Shown: positions 47,397-56,216 of the stretch, piece by piece
How positions within the stretch are numbered: position 1 is the stretch's first letter
How the letters are laid out: the number at the start of each line of letters is the position of its first letter
Source: Hoeflea algicola
GTDB taxonomy: Bacteria; Pseudomonadota; Alphaproteobacteria; Rhizobiales; Rhizobiaceae
Length of the DNA: 64,000 nucleotides
Direction: 5' to 3'
Assembly: GCF_026619415.1 (NCBI RefSeq)
Contig: NZ_JAOVZR010000001.1
Span: 2,836,501 to 2,900,500 of the forward strand
Notes under the pieces: model-generated
What the model was told of the DNA's origin: nothing
Databases searched by the model: none
The model's input: the letters and a program-made list of their open reading frames with translations, nothing else
Translations under genes and position numbers: made by a program

Positions 47397-50300
47397 TTAC
47401 CTCACCACAAGGCTTTGTATTTTTTTGACGATCTTCGCCTCCGAGGCGCGTGACTTCACCATCACCGAGGCGACCGAACGCTTGACGTCGTCGGACACTT
47501 CCGAGGCTGACAGGATCATCACAGGAACCGGCAGTTCAACGAGCTTGGCCAAGGTGTCGAGAAACTCGAGCCCCGAGCCGTCCGGCAAACCAATATCAAG
47601 GACAATCAGGTCGAAGTGCTTGGAGTGCAACAAGGCTTCCGCGCTTTTCAAGGTCGTGGCTGTGACGACGGTGGCAGTGCCGTGCAGATATGTCGCCAAC
47701 ACCCGGCTCAGATCCTCGTCATCCTCGATATGGAGCAGGGTCGGGACATCCCGCTGACGGTAGTGCAGCAACGCGCGTTGACGATCCTCCGGCTCGATCG
47801 CCTCCGGCGCAACATCCTTTATAGGCAACGGGAAATCGACCCAGAAAGTGGTGCCGCGGCCGGTTTCGGTCTCGAAGCCGATGGTCCCACCCATTCTCTC
47901 GACAATCTGTTTGCTGATGTGCAAGCCAAGGCCGCTGCCGCCCTTTACCCGTGTGGTGGAGGAATCGCTTTGCAGGAATTTTCCAAAAATCTGCGGACGG
48001 AAATCTGCGGGAATTCCTTCGCCATAATCCTTGACTACAACCCGGACCTGATCACCGTTCCTGTGAGCAGAAACCTCCACCTGGTCACCCTTGTTGGAGA
48101 ACTTGCAGGCATTGGAAAGAAGATTTGCCATCACCTGCGCGAACCGTTCCGGATCCACATTGATTGGCAGTTGCGGATCTGTCCCGACGCCTTTGATGGT
48201 CACTTCAAGCTTTTCCGCATAGGGCTGATTGACCTCAACCGCCTGCTTGAGCAGCAGACCCACTTCTTCCAGTTTCATCTCAAAGCGCATCTGTCCCGAT
48301 GCGATCTTGTCGATATCGAGAATGTCATTGATCAGCAGCGTCAAGCGCTCGCAGTTCTTGTGCGCGATATCAATCAGGCGGATGGCCTTGTCCGGCAATT
48401 CCTTTGACATCGCCCCCATGACCAAGCCAAGCGCGCCGCGGATCGATGTCAACGGGGTCCGCAATTCGTGGCTGACGATGGATATGAAGTCTGACTTCAG
48501 ACGTTCGATTTCCCGTCGCTTGGTCAGATCCATGATGACGCCCAGATACCCCGTGGTTTGATGGGCATCATTGCGCAAGGCGGTTCCGGTCATGAGAACA
48601 GGAATCCGCGAACCATCCCGATGAATGAAGGTCCATTCGTTTTCATCAATGCCGTTGGCGTCGACATTCCGGGTGAAGGTCTCGAACCCCGGGCTGACGA
48701 AAGCGCCTAGCTCGGTGGTGAGAACAAGCGCTCTCTCCTCGATTTCCGTTTGATCGTGCCACAATGCCGGCGTTTGCTTGCCAACGATTTCTTCGGCCGA
48801 ATAACCCAGTGCCGTTTCAGCCGCCTCGTTGAAGACCATCACCTTGCCTTCAAGATCCGTGGCGATGATCATGTATTCCGTACTGGCCATGACGGCCGAT
48901 TTGAGTGCGTTGGACTCGCTCAGCGCCCGGGCTGCAGCAACAGCTTCACTGGTATCCCGCAACGTGCTGACCAGCATCCGCTTGCCATCGAGATGCATCT
49001 CGTTGACGGAGAGATCCATGGGGAAGATTGCCCCGTTGTTGCGCCGTGCGGACACTTGCTGCCCGCTGCCGATAGCCAGTCCCTCACCGGTCTTCAGGTA
49101 ATGACTGATGTAATCATCGTCAGGCGGCAACAGCATACTGACGTGCTTGCCGACCACTTCACCCCGCGCATAGCCAAAGATACGCAGGCCGGCCGGGTTG
49201 ATCGATTCAATCATGCCCTCCGGACCAATGGTCAGAACACCATCCAACACAGTGTTCATCACCGTCAGATTCCGGGTTGATTCCTGCTTGATGCGTTCGC
49301 TGGACTGTTCCAGATCAGCAGTCTTGAGCCGTGACAGAAGCGTCATATGTGCCGTGATGGCCGTGAGGATCGAAATCAGCAGGCCGGCGATCAACGCCAC
49401 GTCAGGCAGCAAGGTTTGTTGCGATTTGAGGAACCCCGTTGTCGGAATGATCTGGATCGACCAAAGCTTGTCAGGGATTTGTATCGTGCTTTCAAGTAAC
49501 CAGGGCAAGGCGACAGGCTGCGTCAAATTGCCGAACTCAAGTTGCGGATCGCCGTCATAGGCGATCAGAAACTGGTAGCGGCCCAATGTTTCAGGCAGAA
49601 TCTCGCTGCTGAAAAACTCACGCACCGAGAATACTGCGGCAAGATATCCGTCGGAAATGCCTTTCCTGTTAATCGGGAAATAGGCAATGAAAGCCTGGTC
49701 TTTTCTGGCTAACTTGATCGGAGGGCTGATTTTGGGAATGTCCTGCAGAACCGCCATCTGCGCCAGATCGGCTTGGGGGCCCTGTTGTATGGCATCAACC
49801 CAGACCAACCGATGGTTTTGTGTCGATTGCTGCGTATTCAGCATTTGGCCTTTTGCATTGACCCACGCAACGGCTCTGAGGCCTGCAAGGTCGTCAATGT
49901 AATTGCGCGCATCCACTTGCCACGGATGCCCAGGGCGATCCGGATCGGTTTCCATCCGCGAGGTCATGCGTTTCAAGGCCAATAGCTTGCCTTCGGTTTC
50001 CGCATTGATGAGCAAATCGATCTTGCTGATTTCGCTGGAGATCATGGCCTTGAGATGGGCCACTTCCTTGTCATTGAGAGCGCGATACAGCGACACCGAC
50101 CCCACCGCCAAAACGGCGAATACGAAGGCGGGCAACAATAGCGCCTTGCTGCCATAGATCCTCTCAGCAGGTCCGGTAAGGCGAGCGCTGGTGACGAACA
50201 AAAACAAGCCGGACAGGAAGGTGATCAACAGGCCGCCGGACAGGATCAGAATCGGGTTGTTGCTGTGCCAGTTTTCTTCGAAACCGAGCGTGCTTTCCCA

Positions 50301-51749
50301 CACGATCAGCCATTTCTGCTGCATGATATCAATGTGTTCACGCTTGGAGAATGCTGGCTCATGGCCGTCCGTGCGGGCCTTGTTGCTTTCGTAAATCAGG
50401 GTACCAGCAATTTCCCGGCCATCATCATAGACCCGCAAACTGACGGTGCTTCCCTGACTTTTAGTCAGATCGCGCATGAAATTCTTGGCGATAAACGGCG
50501 CATAGATCCAACCGTCGAACAGAGCCCATTTTTCAACGGACGATCCGGGTTGAAACCCATCCCGATACATCGGGTACAACAGCAGGAAGCCGGGTGTTTT
50601 CTCCTCGTCCTGGACCAGGATGATACGTTTGGTGATGGCCGGCTTTCCGGTCATCTTGGACAGATCGGCGGCCTGCTTCCTGTTTTCTTCAAAGGCGATA
50701 TTCAGCCCCACCGCCTGTCGGTTGGTAGCTTCAGGCTCGATATAGGTAATGACGTAACGGGCATCTCCAGGCACGTCGGGATGTATCGCAAAATTCCTGG
50801 CGCCATCGGCCTGGGTCGTCCGCACGAATTGATCAGCCCCGCTCGGCGCCAGCGATGCGATCCACCCCAGGCCACTGATGCCGGGAAAATTGCTTTCGAT
50901 ATCCAGCACATCGACATAGCGATGCCACTCATGGCGATTGATGGAATGCGATCCCTGGAAATAGGCAACCCCACCCAGAAGCGCATTCTCATAGGAATTT
51001 ATCCGACTCAGAAGCGCCTTCTTGCTCTCCAGCGCCATTGCTTCAAACTGGATCCTGCCATTGTCGTGGGCTGCCTCCGACGAGATCTTCCACGCGTAAA
51101 ACGTCAGGCCCAGCGGAATCAGAAGCAGCAGCATGGCGGTGACCTGCAGATTGCCCAGTGGCTTGCCGCGCCAGGAAAGTCTTGGCGAGCCTCCGGGGGC
51201 TATCAGCACCAACGGAAGGAAAACGATGACGCCGAAAATGCCCCCTGTCCACCATGTCACCCAACTGTCCAGCAGCTTATCAACCGGTGTGGCTGCAGAG
51301 AAATACAAGGCCGCAACGCCTATTGTGGGAGCCACCAGACAAACGATCGGACCGACAGCGAAGAACAGGACCAACACATCGCGAATATTGTTGAGGCCCA
51401 CAGGAAGGCCGAGCAACCGCCTTACCAGCGCATACCCCGCCAAAGCCTGAACACTGGACCCTGTCGCGATTGCCAGGGCAGTCAGCGCTTTTGCCTGGTC
51501 CAGACCGGACTCACCCGAGTACGCGCCCGATATGTAGTTGCCGAGGATGAGCGAACCAAGAAAGATGCCGGGCCAGAGGCGCCAGCCATAAAGAACCAAT
51601 GCGCCAAGCGCGATTCCGGAAGGAGGCCAGATGAGGGTGGCATAGCCAGGCGGGACTGCCAGTGACAAGCCAAGTTGCCCCGAGCAAAAGTAGATACCGG
51701 CAATCAGAAGCGTCTTTACCAGAAATACGAAATTTCGATTTTGCAACAT
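47397..51749 (-). CDS. Large hybrid histidine kinase (MASE1-CHASE-second sensor-PAS-PAS-HisKA-REC)
   Basis: The 1450-residue product begins with a MASE1 membrane domain (about 8-225; YATLIWPPSGIALGALVLYG). A CHASE extracytoplasmic domain follows at about 235-440 (SYENALLGGVAYFQGS). After two more membrane helices (about 505-560) a second extracytoplasmic domain spans about 565-790 and ends at another helix. Two PAS domains (about 840-1090), HisKA (FISIVSHELRTPLTSIRGAL), HATPase_c (NLLSNACKFSNKGD; GSGLGLHISKQI) and a C-terminal receiver (VLDIGLPDGSGLE) follow. A hybrid kinase without its own Hpt needs a partner such as the lone Hpt encoded nearby. CHASE domains sense small ligands, in some cases cytokinin-like molecules or peptides; the ligand here is unknown. 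Confidence 0.93.
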   Translation of the reverse strand: MLQNRNFVFLVKTLLIAGIYFCSGQLGLSLAVPPGYATLIWPPSGIALGALVLYGWRLWPGIFLGSLILGNYISGAYSGESGLDQAKALTALAIATGSSVQALAGYALVRRLLGLPVGLNNIRDVLVLFFAVGPIVCLVAPTIGVAALYFSAATPVDKLLDSWVTWWTGGIFGVIVFLPLVLIAPGGSPRLSWRGKPLGNLQVTAMLLLLIPLGLTFYAWKISSEAAHDNGRIQFEAMALESKKALLSRINSYENALLGGVAYFQGSHSINRHEWHRYVDVLDIESNFPGISGLGWIASLAPSGADQFVRTTQADGARNFAIHPDVPGDARYVITYIEPEATNRQAVGLNIAFEENRKQAADLSKMTGKPAITKRIILVQDEEKTPGFLLLYPMYRDGFQPGSSVEKWALFDGWIYAPFIAKNFMRDLTKSQGSTVSLRVYDDGREIAGTLIYESNKARTDGHEPAFSKREHIDIMQQKWLIVWESTLGFEENWHSNNPILILSGGLLITFLSGLFLFVTSARLTGPAERIYGSKALLLPAFVFAVLAVGSVSLYRALNDKEVAHLKAMISSEISKIDLLINAETEGKLLALKRMTSRMETDPDRPGHPWQVDARNYIDDLAGLRAVAWVNAKGQMLNTQQSTQNHRLVWVDAIQQGPQADLAQMAVLQDIPKISPPIKLARKDQAFIAYFPINRKGISDGYLAAVFSVREFFSSEILPETLGRYQFLIAYDGDPQLEFGNLTQPVALPWLLESTIQIPDKLWSIQIIPTTGFLKSQQTLLPDVALIAGLLISILTAITAHMTLLSRLKTADLEQSSERIKQESTRNLTVMNTVLDGVLTIGPEGMIESINPAGLRIFGYARGEVVGKHVSMLLPPDDDYISHYLKTGEGLAIGSGQQVSARRNNGAIFPMDLSVNEMHLDGKRMLVSTLRDTSEAVAAARALSESNALKSAVMASTEYMIIATDLEGKVMVFNEAAETALGYSAEEIVGKQTPALWHDQTEIEERALVLTTELGAFVSPGFETFTRNVDANGIDENEWTFIHRDGSRIPVLMTGTALRNDAHQTTGYLGVIMDLTKRREIERLKSDFISIVSHELRTPLTSIRGALGLVMGAMSKELPDKAIRLIDIAHKNCERLTLLINDILDIDKIASGQMRFEMKLEEVGLLLKQAVEVNQPYAEKLEVTIKGVGTDPQLPINVDPERFAQVMANLLSNACKFSNKGDQVEVSAHRNGDQVRVVVKDYGEGIPADFRPQIFGKFLQSDSSTTRVKGGSGLGLHISKQIVERMGGTIGFETETGRGTTFWVDFPLPIKDVAPEAIEPEDRQRALLHYRQRDVPTLLHIEDDEDLSRVLATYLHGTATVVTATTLKSAEALLHSKHFDLIVLDIGLPDGSGLEFLDTLAKLVELPVPVMILSASEVSDDVKRSVASVMVKSRASEAKIVKKIQSLVVR

Positions 51750-52345
51750 ACTGAGTTGTTCACCATGGCTCTTGTTTATGCCAAGGCTTTTGGAACCGAG
51801 ACTCCCTCAAACTGGAGTTTTGTTGTTAATACTCCCTTAGTACGGCAACCACATATATCAGGCCAGAACTGGTACTGCCCCGAACTTTTTCAGGAACGAA
51901 CGCTGACATTTTCCTAAGTCGAGCCACCCGCCGCAACCCGTGGGCCAACTCCCTATTCAGCCGTCTGGGCCGTCGAACTTGCCTCTTTCGGCCCCAGTGG
52001 ATTATCGTTGACAAATGTCCCCTTCGTCCAATCAGAAGAGGTGGCGGCAGATCACATCAAGACCATTTTCAAGAGGGATATCGACGGCTTCAGCCCGTAT
52101 CGAGACTAAAGATGGTCGGCTGAATTTTTTAGCGGAACTCCATCAAAACGCACAATCAAACATCAGTTCTTCCCTGACTCCGTTTCCGGCTCCGTTGTAT
52201 CCACAGCACAAGAACGGTTGGGCAAATTCGTTGTGCTGGTCAATAGAATTTGTCCCCCTCCCCAATAACATGGGCTGTCTTGGTGCCGTTGCGGACCAGT
52301 TTTGCAAGCCGGTGCCAATCGCTGAATTATGCTTTGGAGGGTAGA
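51750..52345. other. Divergent region between hybrid kinase and TRAP operon
   Basis: These 596 bases lack a supported gene. They hold the promoters of both flanking units. A TTGACA-like element at 52009 is the only promoter-like word I can point to, and it lies far from either start. No hairpin or repeat stands out. Confidence 0.4.
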
Positions 52346-53350
52346 ATGGCACTCAAGAACACATTCCGCATTTGTGTAGCGGCAGCTGTAATCTGGGCGA
52401 CGGGAGCCCAGGCAGAAACGGTCCTGCGTTTTGGGCATCCCAATGTCGCTGGCGAAGTTTCAAGCAAGCTTTATGACGAGTTCGTCGAGCGGATTGCCGA
52501 ACGGACGGACGGCGAAATCAAGATTCAGGTTTTCCCCGGCGAGCAGCTCGGCAAGGAAACCGATATGGTCCAGCAGTTGCGGGATGGCGTGCTTGACATA
52601 ACCGCTGCCTCGATGGCTGCGGCGAGTACGCTCGTTCCGGCTATGGAAATCCCCAGCACGCCGTTCCTGTGGAGCAACTGGCTTGAAGCCGAGGCTGTCA
52701 TCTCCGGCGCGGCAATGCAGCCAGCCTTTGACGAGCTTGAGGAAACCCACAACATCATTTCGCTGACCAAGATCTGGTACTGGGGATGGCGCAACTTCAC
52801 CCTTTCTGAAAAGGAAGTACGCACCCCCGACGACATGAAGGGCTTGAAGATCCGCGTGCCGGAATCGCCTGTCTGGGTCGAGATGATCCGTGGCATCGGC
52901 GCCGCACCGACCCCTATTCCGTTCAGCGATGTTTACACCGCGCTGCAGCAGGGCACTGTCGACGGTCAGGAAAACCCGATCCCGACGATCTATGCACGCA
53001 AGTTCTATGAGGTTCAGAAATACATCGTTCTGTCGCGTCACATGCTGCAGAACAATTTGATCCTGATGAACAAGAATTCGTTTGCTGCCCTGGAGCCGCG
53101 TCATCAGCGCATCATCCTCGAGGAAGTCGGCGCCGCCTCTGCCAAGATGACCCTGCTGCAGCAGCGCGCAGAGGAAGACATGCTGGAAGAAATCGTCGCC
53201 ACCGGAAAGGTCACCGTCATCGATGATCCCGATCGCGCCGCCTTTGCCGAAAAGTCGACCGAAGCAGTCTTCACCGCGCTTTCCGAGCGTTGGGGTGAGG
53301 AAAACATCTCGCGGGTGCGCGCCACCATCAAGAGCATTCGCGAACAATAA
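52346..53350 (+). CDS. TRAP transporter solute-binding protein (DctP family)
   Basis: The 334-residue product has a Sec signal (about 1-25, ending TGAQAE) and a complete DctP fold. Typical motifs are LRFGHPNVAGEVSSKLYDEF, QVFPGEQLGKETDM, LKIRVPESPVWVEM (the substrate-binding Arg) and TVDGQENPIPTIYARKFYEV. The Arg and following Asn/Gln segment suggest an organic acid ligand, but not which one. The ATG has GGAGGG ahead. It is the first gene of an operon with DctQ and DctM, separated from them by a strong hairpin. Confidence 0.95.
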   Translation: MALKNTFRICVAAAVIWATGAQAETVLRFGHPNVAGEVSSKLYDEFVERIAERTDGEIKIQVFPGEQLGKETDMVQQLRDGVLDITAASMAAASTLVPAMEIPSTPFLWSNWLEAEAVISGAAMQPAFDELEETHNIISLTKIWYWGWRNFTLSEKEVRTPDDMKGLKIRVPESPVWVEMIRGIGAAPTPIPFSDVYTALQQGTVDGQENPIPTIYARKFYEVQKYIVLSRHMLQNNLILMNKNSFAALEPRHQRIILEEVGAASAKMTLLQQRAEEDMLEEIVATGKVTVIDDPDRAAFAEKSTEAVFTALSERWGEENISRVRATIKSIREQ

Positions 53351-53361
53351 GTCATGCATGA

Positions 53362-53395
53362 ATGCCGGACCGCTTAACCCGGTCCGGCATTTTTC
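53362..53395 (+). terminator. Attenuator-like hairpin between TRAP P and Q genes
   Basis: ATGCCGGACCG at 53362-53372 pairs perfectly with CGGTCCGGCAT at 53380-53390 around CTTAACC, followed by TTTTT. It lies 11 bases after the binding-protein stop and 21 bases before the dctQ start. It looks like a leaky terminator that makes more binding protein than carrier. Confidence 0.8.
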
Positions 53396-53415
53396 ACTCA
53401 CGCTGGGAGGCCGCA

Positions 53416-53937
53416 GTGAAGTTTGTTATCAAGCTCGACAATTGCATACGGCAGATCGAGCATCACTTGTTGTGGGTGTTGCTGGCCACGATTTTCGTCA
53501 TCCTCACAGCCACCGTCTTCTGCCGATACGTGCTCGGAACACCGATCACCTGGACTGAAGAATTCCTGACGATGGTGTTTACCTGGATGGTGTTCATCGG
53601 CGCCAGTTCGGCGCTGTCGACCCATCAGCATATCCGCATCGACTTCATGCTGCGCATACTTCCGGCACGGTTTGACAAACTGGCCGCGATTGCCGCGGTT
53701 TTCGTCTGTCTGGCTGTGTTTGCCGTGCTCATTCACTTCGGCCTGAAATATGTTCACACCACCTGGAACGATCTGACCCCGATGATGGGCGTCACTTTCG
53801 GCTTCTACACACTTGCGCTTCCGGTCACGAGCCTGTGCGCGGCGCTGCATGTCATTCGTATTTGCCTTGAAACGGGCGTTCGGACGGCACTGCAGAGCAC
53901 GCTTGAGCAACAGAACGAAGTGGAAATCAGCGCATGA
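53416..53937 (+). CDS. TRAP transporter small membrane subunit (DctQ family)
   Basis: The 173-residue product has four membrane helices and the family region TWTEEFLTMVFTWMVFIGAS followed by HIRIDFM. I chose the GTG at 53416 because GGGAGG stands 5 bases ahead. The upstream ATG at 53362 lies inside a terminator hairpin and has no site. The stop overlaps the dctM start in ATGA, so the two are coupled. Confidence 0.92.
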   Translation: MKFVIKLDNCIRQIEHHLLWVLLATIFVILTATVFCRYVLGTPITWTEEFLTMVFTWMVFIGASSALSTHQHIRIDFMLRILPARFDKLAAIAAVFVCLAVFAVLIHFGLKYVHTTWNDLTPMMGVTFGFYTLALPVTSLCAALHVIRICLETGVRTALQSTLEQQNEVEISA

Positions 53938-55205
53938 TCGTTACCCTGGTTCTTGTGCTTGTTCTGATGTTGCTGATCGGCGTCCCGACCGCCTACGCGC
54001 TCGCGGCATCGGCAATCGCGGTGATCTGGCTTGAAGGCATTCCGCTGACGATTGCGGTGCAACGCATGACTTCCGGCCTGCAATCGTTTCCGCTGCTTGC
54101 CATTCCGCTGTTCATTCTTGCCGGCACCCTGATGAACTCCTCCGGCATCTCGGAGCGCCTGTTCGCGCTGACCGGTGCACTGGTTGGCCATATCCGCGGC
54201 GGCATGGCCTACGTCAATGTTCTGACCAACGTCTTCATGTCGGGAATATCCGGTTCGTCGCTTGCCGATTGCGCCGCCACAACGCGCGTCTTCGTGCCCC
54301 AGATGGTCAAGCACGGTTTCGACAAGGGCTTCAGCGTTGCACTGACCGCCTCGTCCGCGGTCCTGGCTCCGGTGATCCCTCCATCCATCCTGCTGGTGAT
54401 CTATGGCTGGCAGGCCAATGTCTCGATCGGCGATCTTTTTGTGGCCGGCATCGTCCCGGGCCTGGTCATCGCCATTGCGCTTCTGGGCACCGTCGCCGTC
54501 ATAACCCGGCAGCGCGGTTTTGGCCGTGGTCCGGACTTCTCCGGACGGGCCTTGCTCAACTCATTCTTCGATGCATCCTGGGCACTGCTGATGCCCGTCA
54601 TCATTATCGTCGGCTTCCGCATGGGCATTTTCACCGCAACAGAGGTTGCCGCGATCGCTGCCGGCTATGCCTTTGTCGTCGGACTGTTTGTCTACCGCAC
54701 GCTGAGTTTCCGTGAACTGCCTGATATTTTTGCGGGTGCGGCACGCGACACCTCTTCCATTCTCATCATCGCGGCAACCGCCGCACCGTTCGGATGGATC
54801 CTGTCTGTCGGGCAAGCCCCGCAGCAGATGCTGTCGTTCCTGACCGGTGTTTCCGATAATCCCTTCGTCATCCTGTTGCTGATCAACATCATCCTTCTGG
54901 TGCTCGGCACCTTCATGGAGACGCTGGTGCTGATTATCATCCTGGTTCCAATCCTGTTGCCGCTGATCCAGTCGCTGGGCATCGATCCGGTGCATTTCGG
55001 CATTGTCATGATCATCAACCTCGTCATCGGTCAGTTGACACCGCCGCTTGGCGTCTTGATGTATGTGACCTGCGGGATCTCGGGAACCAGCATCGGTGAG
55101 TTCATCCGAGCGATCAAACCGTTCCTGATCGCCCTGATCATCGCGCTTCTGGTGATTACCTACATACCCGCACTCGCCTTGTATCCGACCGCATTGTTGC
55201 GGTGA
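53934..55205 (+). CDS. TRAP transporter large membrane subunit (DctM family)
   Basis: The 423-residue product has about 12 helices. DctM motifs include FPLLAIPLFILAGTLMNSSG, MSGISGSSLADCAATTRVF, VIPPSILLVIYGW, LGTFMETLVLIIILVPILLP and QLTPPLGVLMYVTCGISGTS. It is the ion-coupled pore of the importer. It ends the operon, and a hairpin terminator lies 60 bases after the stop. The TRAP genes of the convergent operon (58573-61389) encode a clearly different set, so two importers lie tail to tail. Confidence 0.94.
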   Translation: MIVTLVLVLVLMLLIGVPTAYALAASAIAVIWLEGIPLTIAVQRMTSGLQSFPLLAIPLFILAGTLMNSSGISERLFALTGALVGHIRGGMAYVNVLTNVFMSGISGSSLADCAATTRVFVPQMVKHGFDKGFSVALTASSAVLAPVIPPSILLVIYGWQANVSIGDLFVAGIVPGLVIAIALLGTVAVITRQRGFGRGPDFSGRALLNSFFDASWALLMPVIIIVGFRMGIFTATEVAAIAAGYAFVVGLFVYRTLSFRELPDIFAGAARDTSSILIIAATAAPFGWILSVGQAPQQMLSFLTGVSDNPFVILLLINIILLVLGTFMETLVLIIILVPILLPLIQSLGIDPVHFGIVMIINLVIGQLTPPLGVLMYVTCGISGTSIGEFIRAIKPFLIALIIALLVITYIPALALYPTALLR

Positions 55206-55263
55206 TCGGGACTAGGCCGGCGCTTGGCATCCGGTGAAAGCCACGCCGGATCTGACAAAATAT

Positions 55264-55301
55264 GGAAAGGGCGCCCGCGGAAAACCGGGTGCCCTTTCTT
55301 G
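55264..55301 (+). terminator. Rho-independent terminator of the plus-strand TRAP operon
   Basis: AAAGGGCGCCCG pairs with CGGGTGCCCTTT around the short CGGAAAAC-rich loop, one mismatch-like G-U, followed by CTT. It lies about 60 bases past the dctM stop. Confidence 0.75.
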
Positions 55302-55351
55302 CATTTGCCTTACATCATCCGAGCCGCAAGACCGGTCCGACCGAAACCAAA

Positions 55352-55381
55352 ACGCCGTGCTTCCAAAGGGAGGCACGGCGT
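55352..55381 (-). terminator. Terminator of the minus-strand FAH/TRAP operon
   Basis: On the minus strand ACGCCGTGC pairs with GCACGGCGT; CTCCC and the GGA opposite extend the stem; TTTTGGTTT follows. It lies 58 bases past the stop of the FAH-family gene. With the terminator at 55264 it separates two converging operons. Confidence 0.8.
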
Positions 55382-55438
55382 GATGATGAACTTGATAGAG
55401 AGCCTGAATGGGGCGTATCAGGCTCTCAGCCTGCCGCG

Positions 55439-56191
55439 TCAGGCAACGGTGTTGCGCAAGCGGCCGATCTTTTCGATCTCCACAACGATCTCGTCACCTG
55501 ACTTCATCGGTCCGACACCCGACGGCGTACCGGTAATGATCAGATCGCCAGGCAACAGCGTCATGATGCTCGACACGAATTCAAAGATTCTGGCTATCGG
55601 AAAGATCATGTCGCTGGTGTTGGACGACTGGCGCAACTCACCATTCTGCCAGAGCTTGATATCTACATTGTCGGCGTCGAGATCTGTTTCGATGCAGGGA
55701 CCGACCGGCTTGTAGGTATCGAAGGACTTGGCGCGCGTGAACTGGCCATCGGCCCGCTGCAAATCGCGATTGGAGACATCATTGGCGCAGGTGTAGCCAA
55801 GGATATGTTTTGCAGCGTCCCCGGCGGCAACGTTGCGCGCGGTTTTACCGACGACGATGCCGATTTCCGCCTCGAAGTCGACGCGCTGGGTTTGGCTGTC
55901 GAGTACAATTTCCTCGCCATCGGCGATGATGGCCGAAGGCGCGCACATGAACAACATCGGCTCGGCCGGCACGGCAACACCCGACTCCTTGGCATGGAGC
56001 GTGTAGTTTAGGCCGACGCAAACCAGTTTGCTCGGCGCCACTGGCGCAAGCACGCTGACGGAATCAAGCGGCAGCACCTGGCCGCTCTTGTTGATCGAAT
56101 CGAAGGGTTGGCCGGACAGGACAGCAACATTGTCGCCCTCCAGTACCCCATAGGATGTATTGCCTTCATGAATGAAGCGGATGATTTTCAT
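55439..56191 (-). CDS. Fumarylacetoacetate hydrolase (FAH) family enzyme
   Basis: The 250-residue product has the FAH C-terminal fold. CVGLNYTLHAKESG, the metal ligands in DFEAEIGIVVGK, NDVSNRDLQ, KSFDTYKPVGPCI and GTPSGVG are all present. Family members hydrolyse or decarboxylate 2,4-diketo or 2-oxo acids, for example 2,4-diketo-3-deoxy sugar acids, 2-hydroxyhepta-2,4-dienedioate or oxaloacetate. The ATG at 56191 follows GAGGT; the open frame upstream is the end of the epimerase gene. As last gene of the operon it likely performs the final C-C cleavage or hydrolysis; the substrate is not known. Confidence 0.9.
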   Translation of the reverse strand: MKIIRFIHEGNTSYGVLEGDNVAVLSGQPFDSINKSGQVLPLDSVSVLAPVAPSKLVCVGLNYTLHAKESGVAVPAEPMLFMCAPSAIIADGEEIVLDSQTQRVDFEAEIGIVVGKTARNVAAGDAAKHILGYTCANDVSNRDLQRADGQFTRAKSFDTYKPVGPCIETDLDADNVDIKLWQNGELRQSSNTSDMIFPIARIFEFVSSIMTLLPGDLIITGTPSGVGPMKSGDEIVVEIEKIGRLRNTVA

Positions 56192-56216
56192 CTGTTTTAC
56201 CTCAGAGTGGATCGCG

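Noticed and set aside
50265..51665. Plus-strand open frame of 466 codons
   Set aside because: It is antisense to the MASE1/CHASE part of the large kinase, with no ribosome binding site or motif.
55264..55381. Mobile-element end or attachment site from facing inverted repeats
   Set aside because: The two hairpins are ordinary terminators of converging operons; no integrase, transposase or direct repeat is present.
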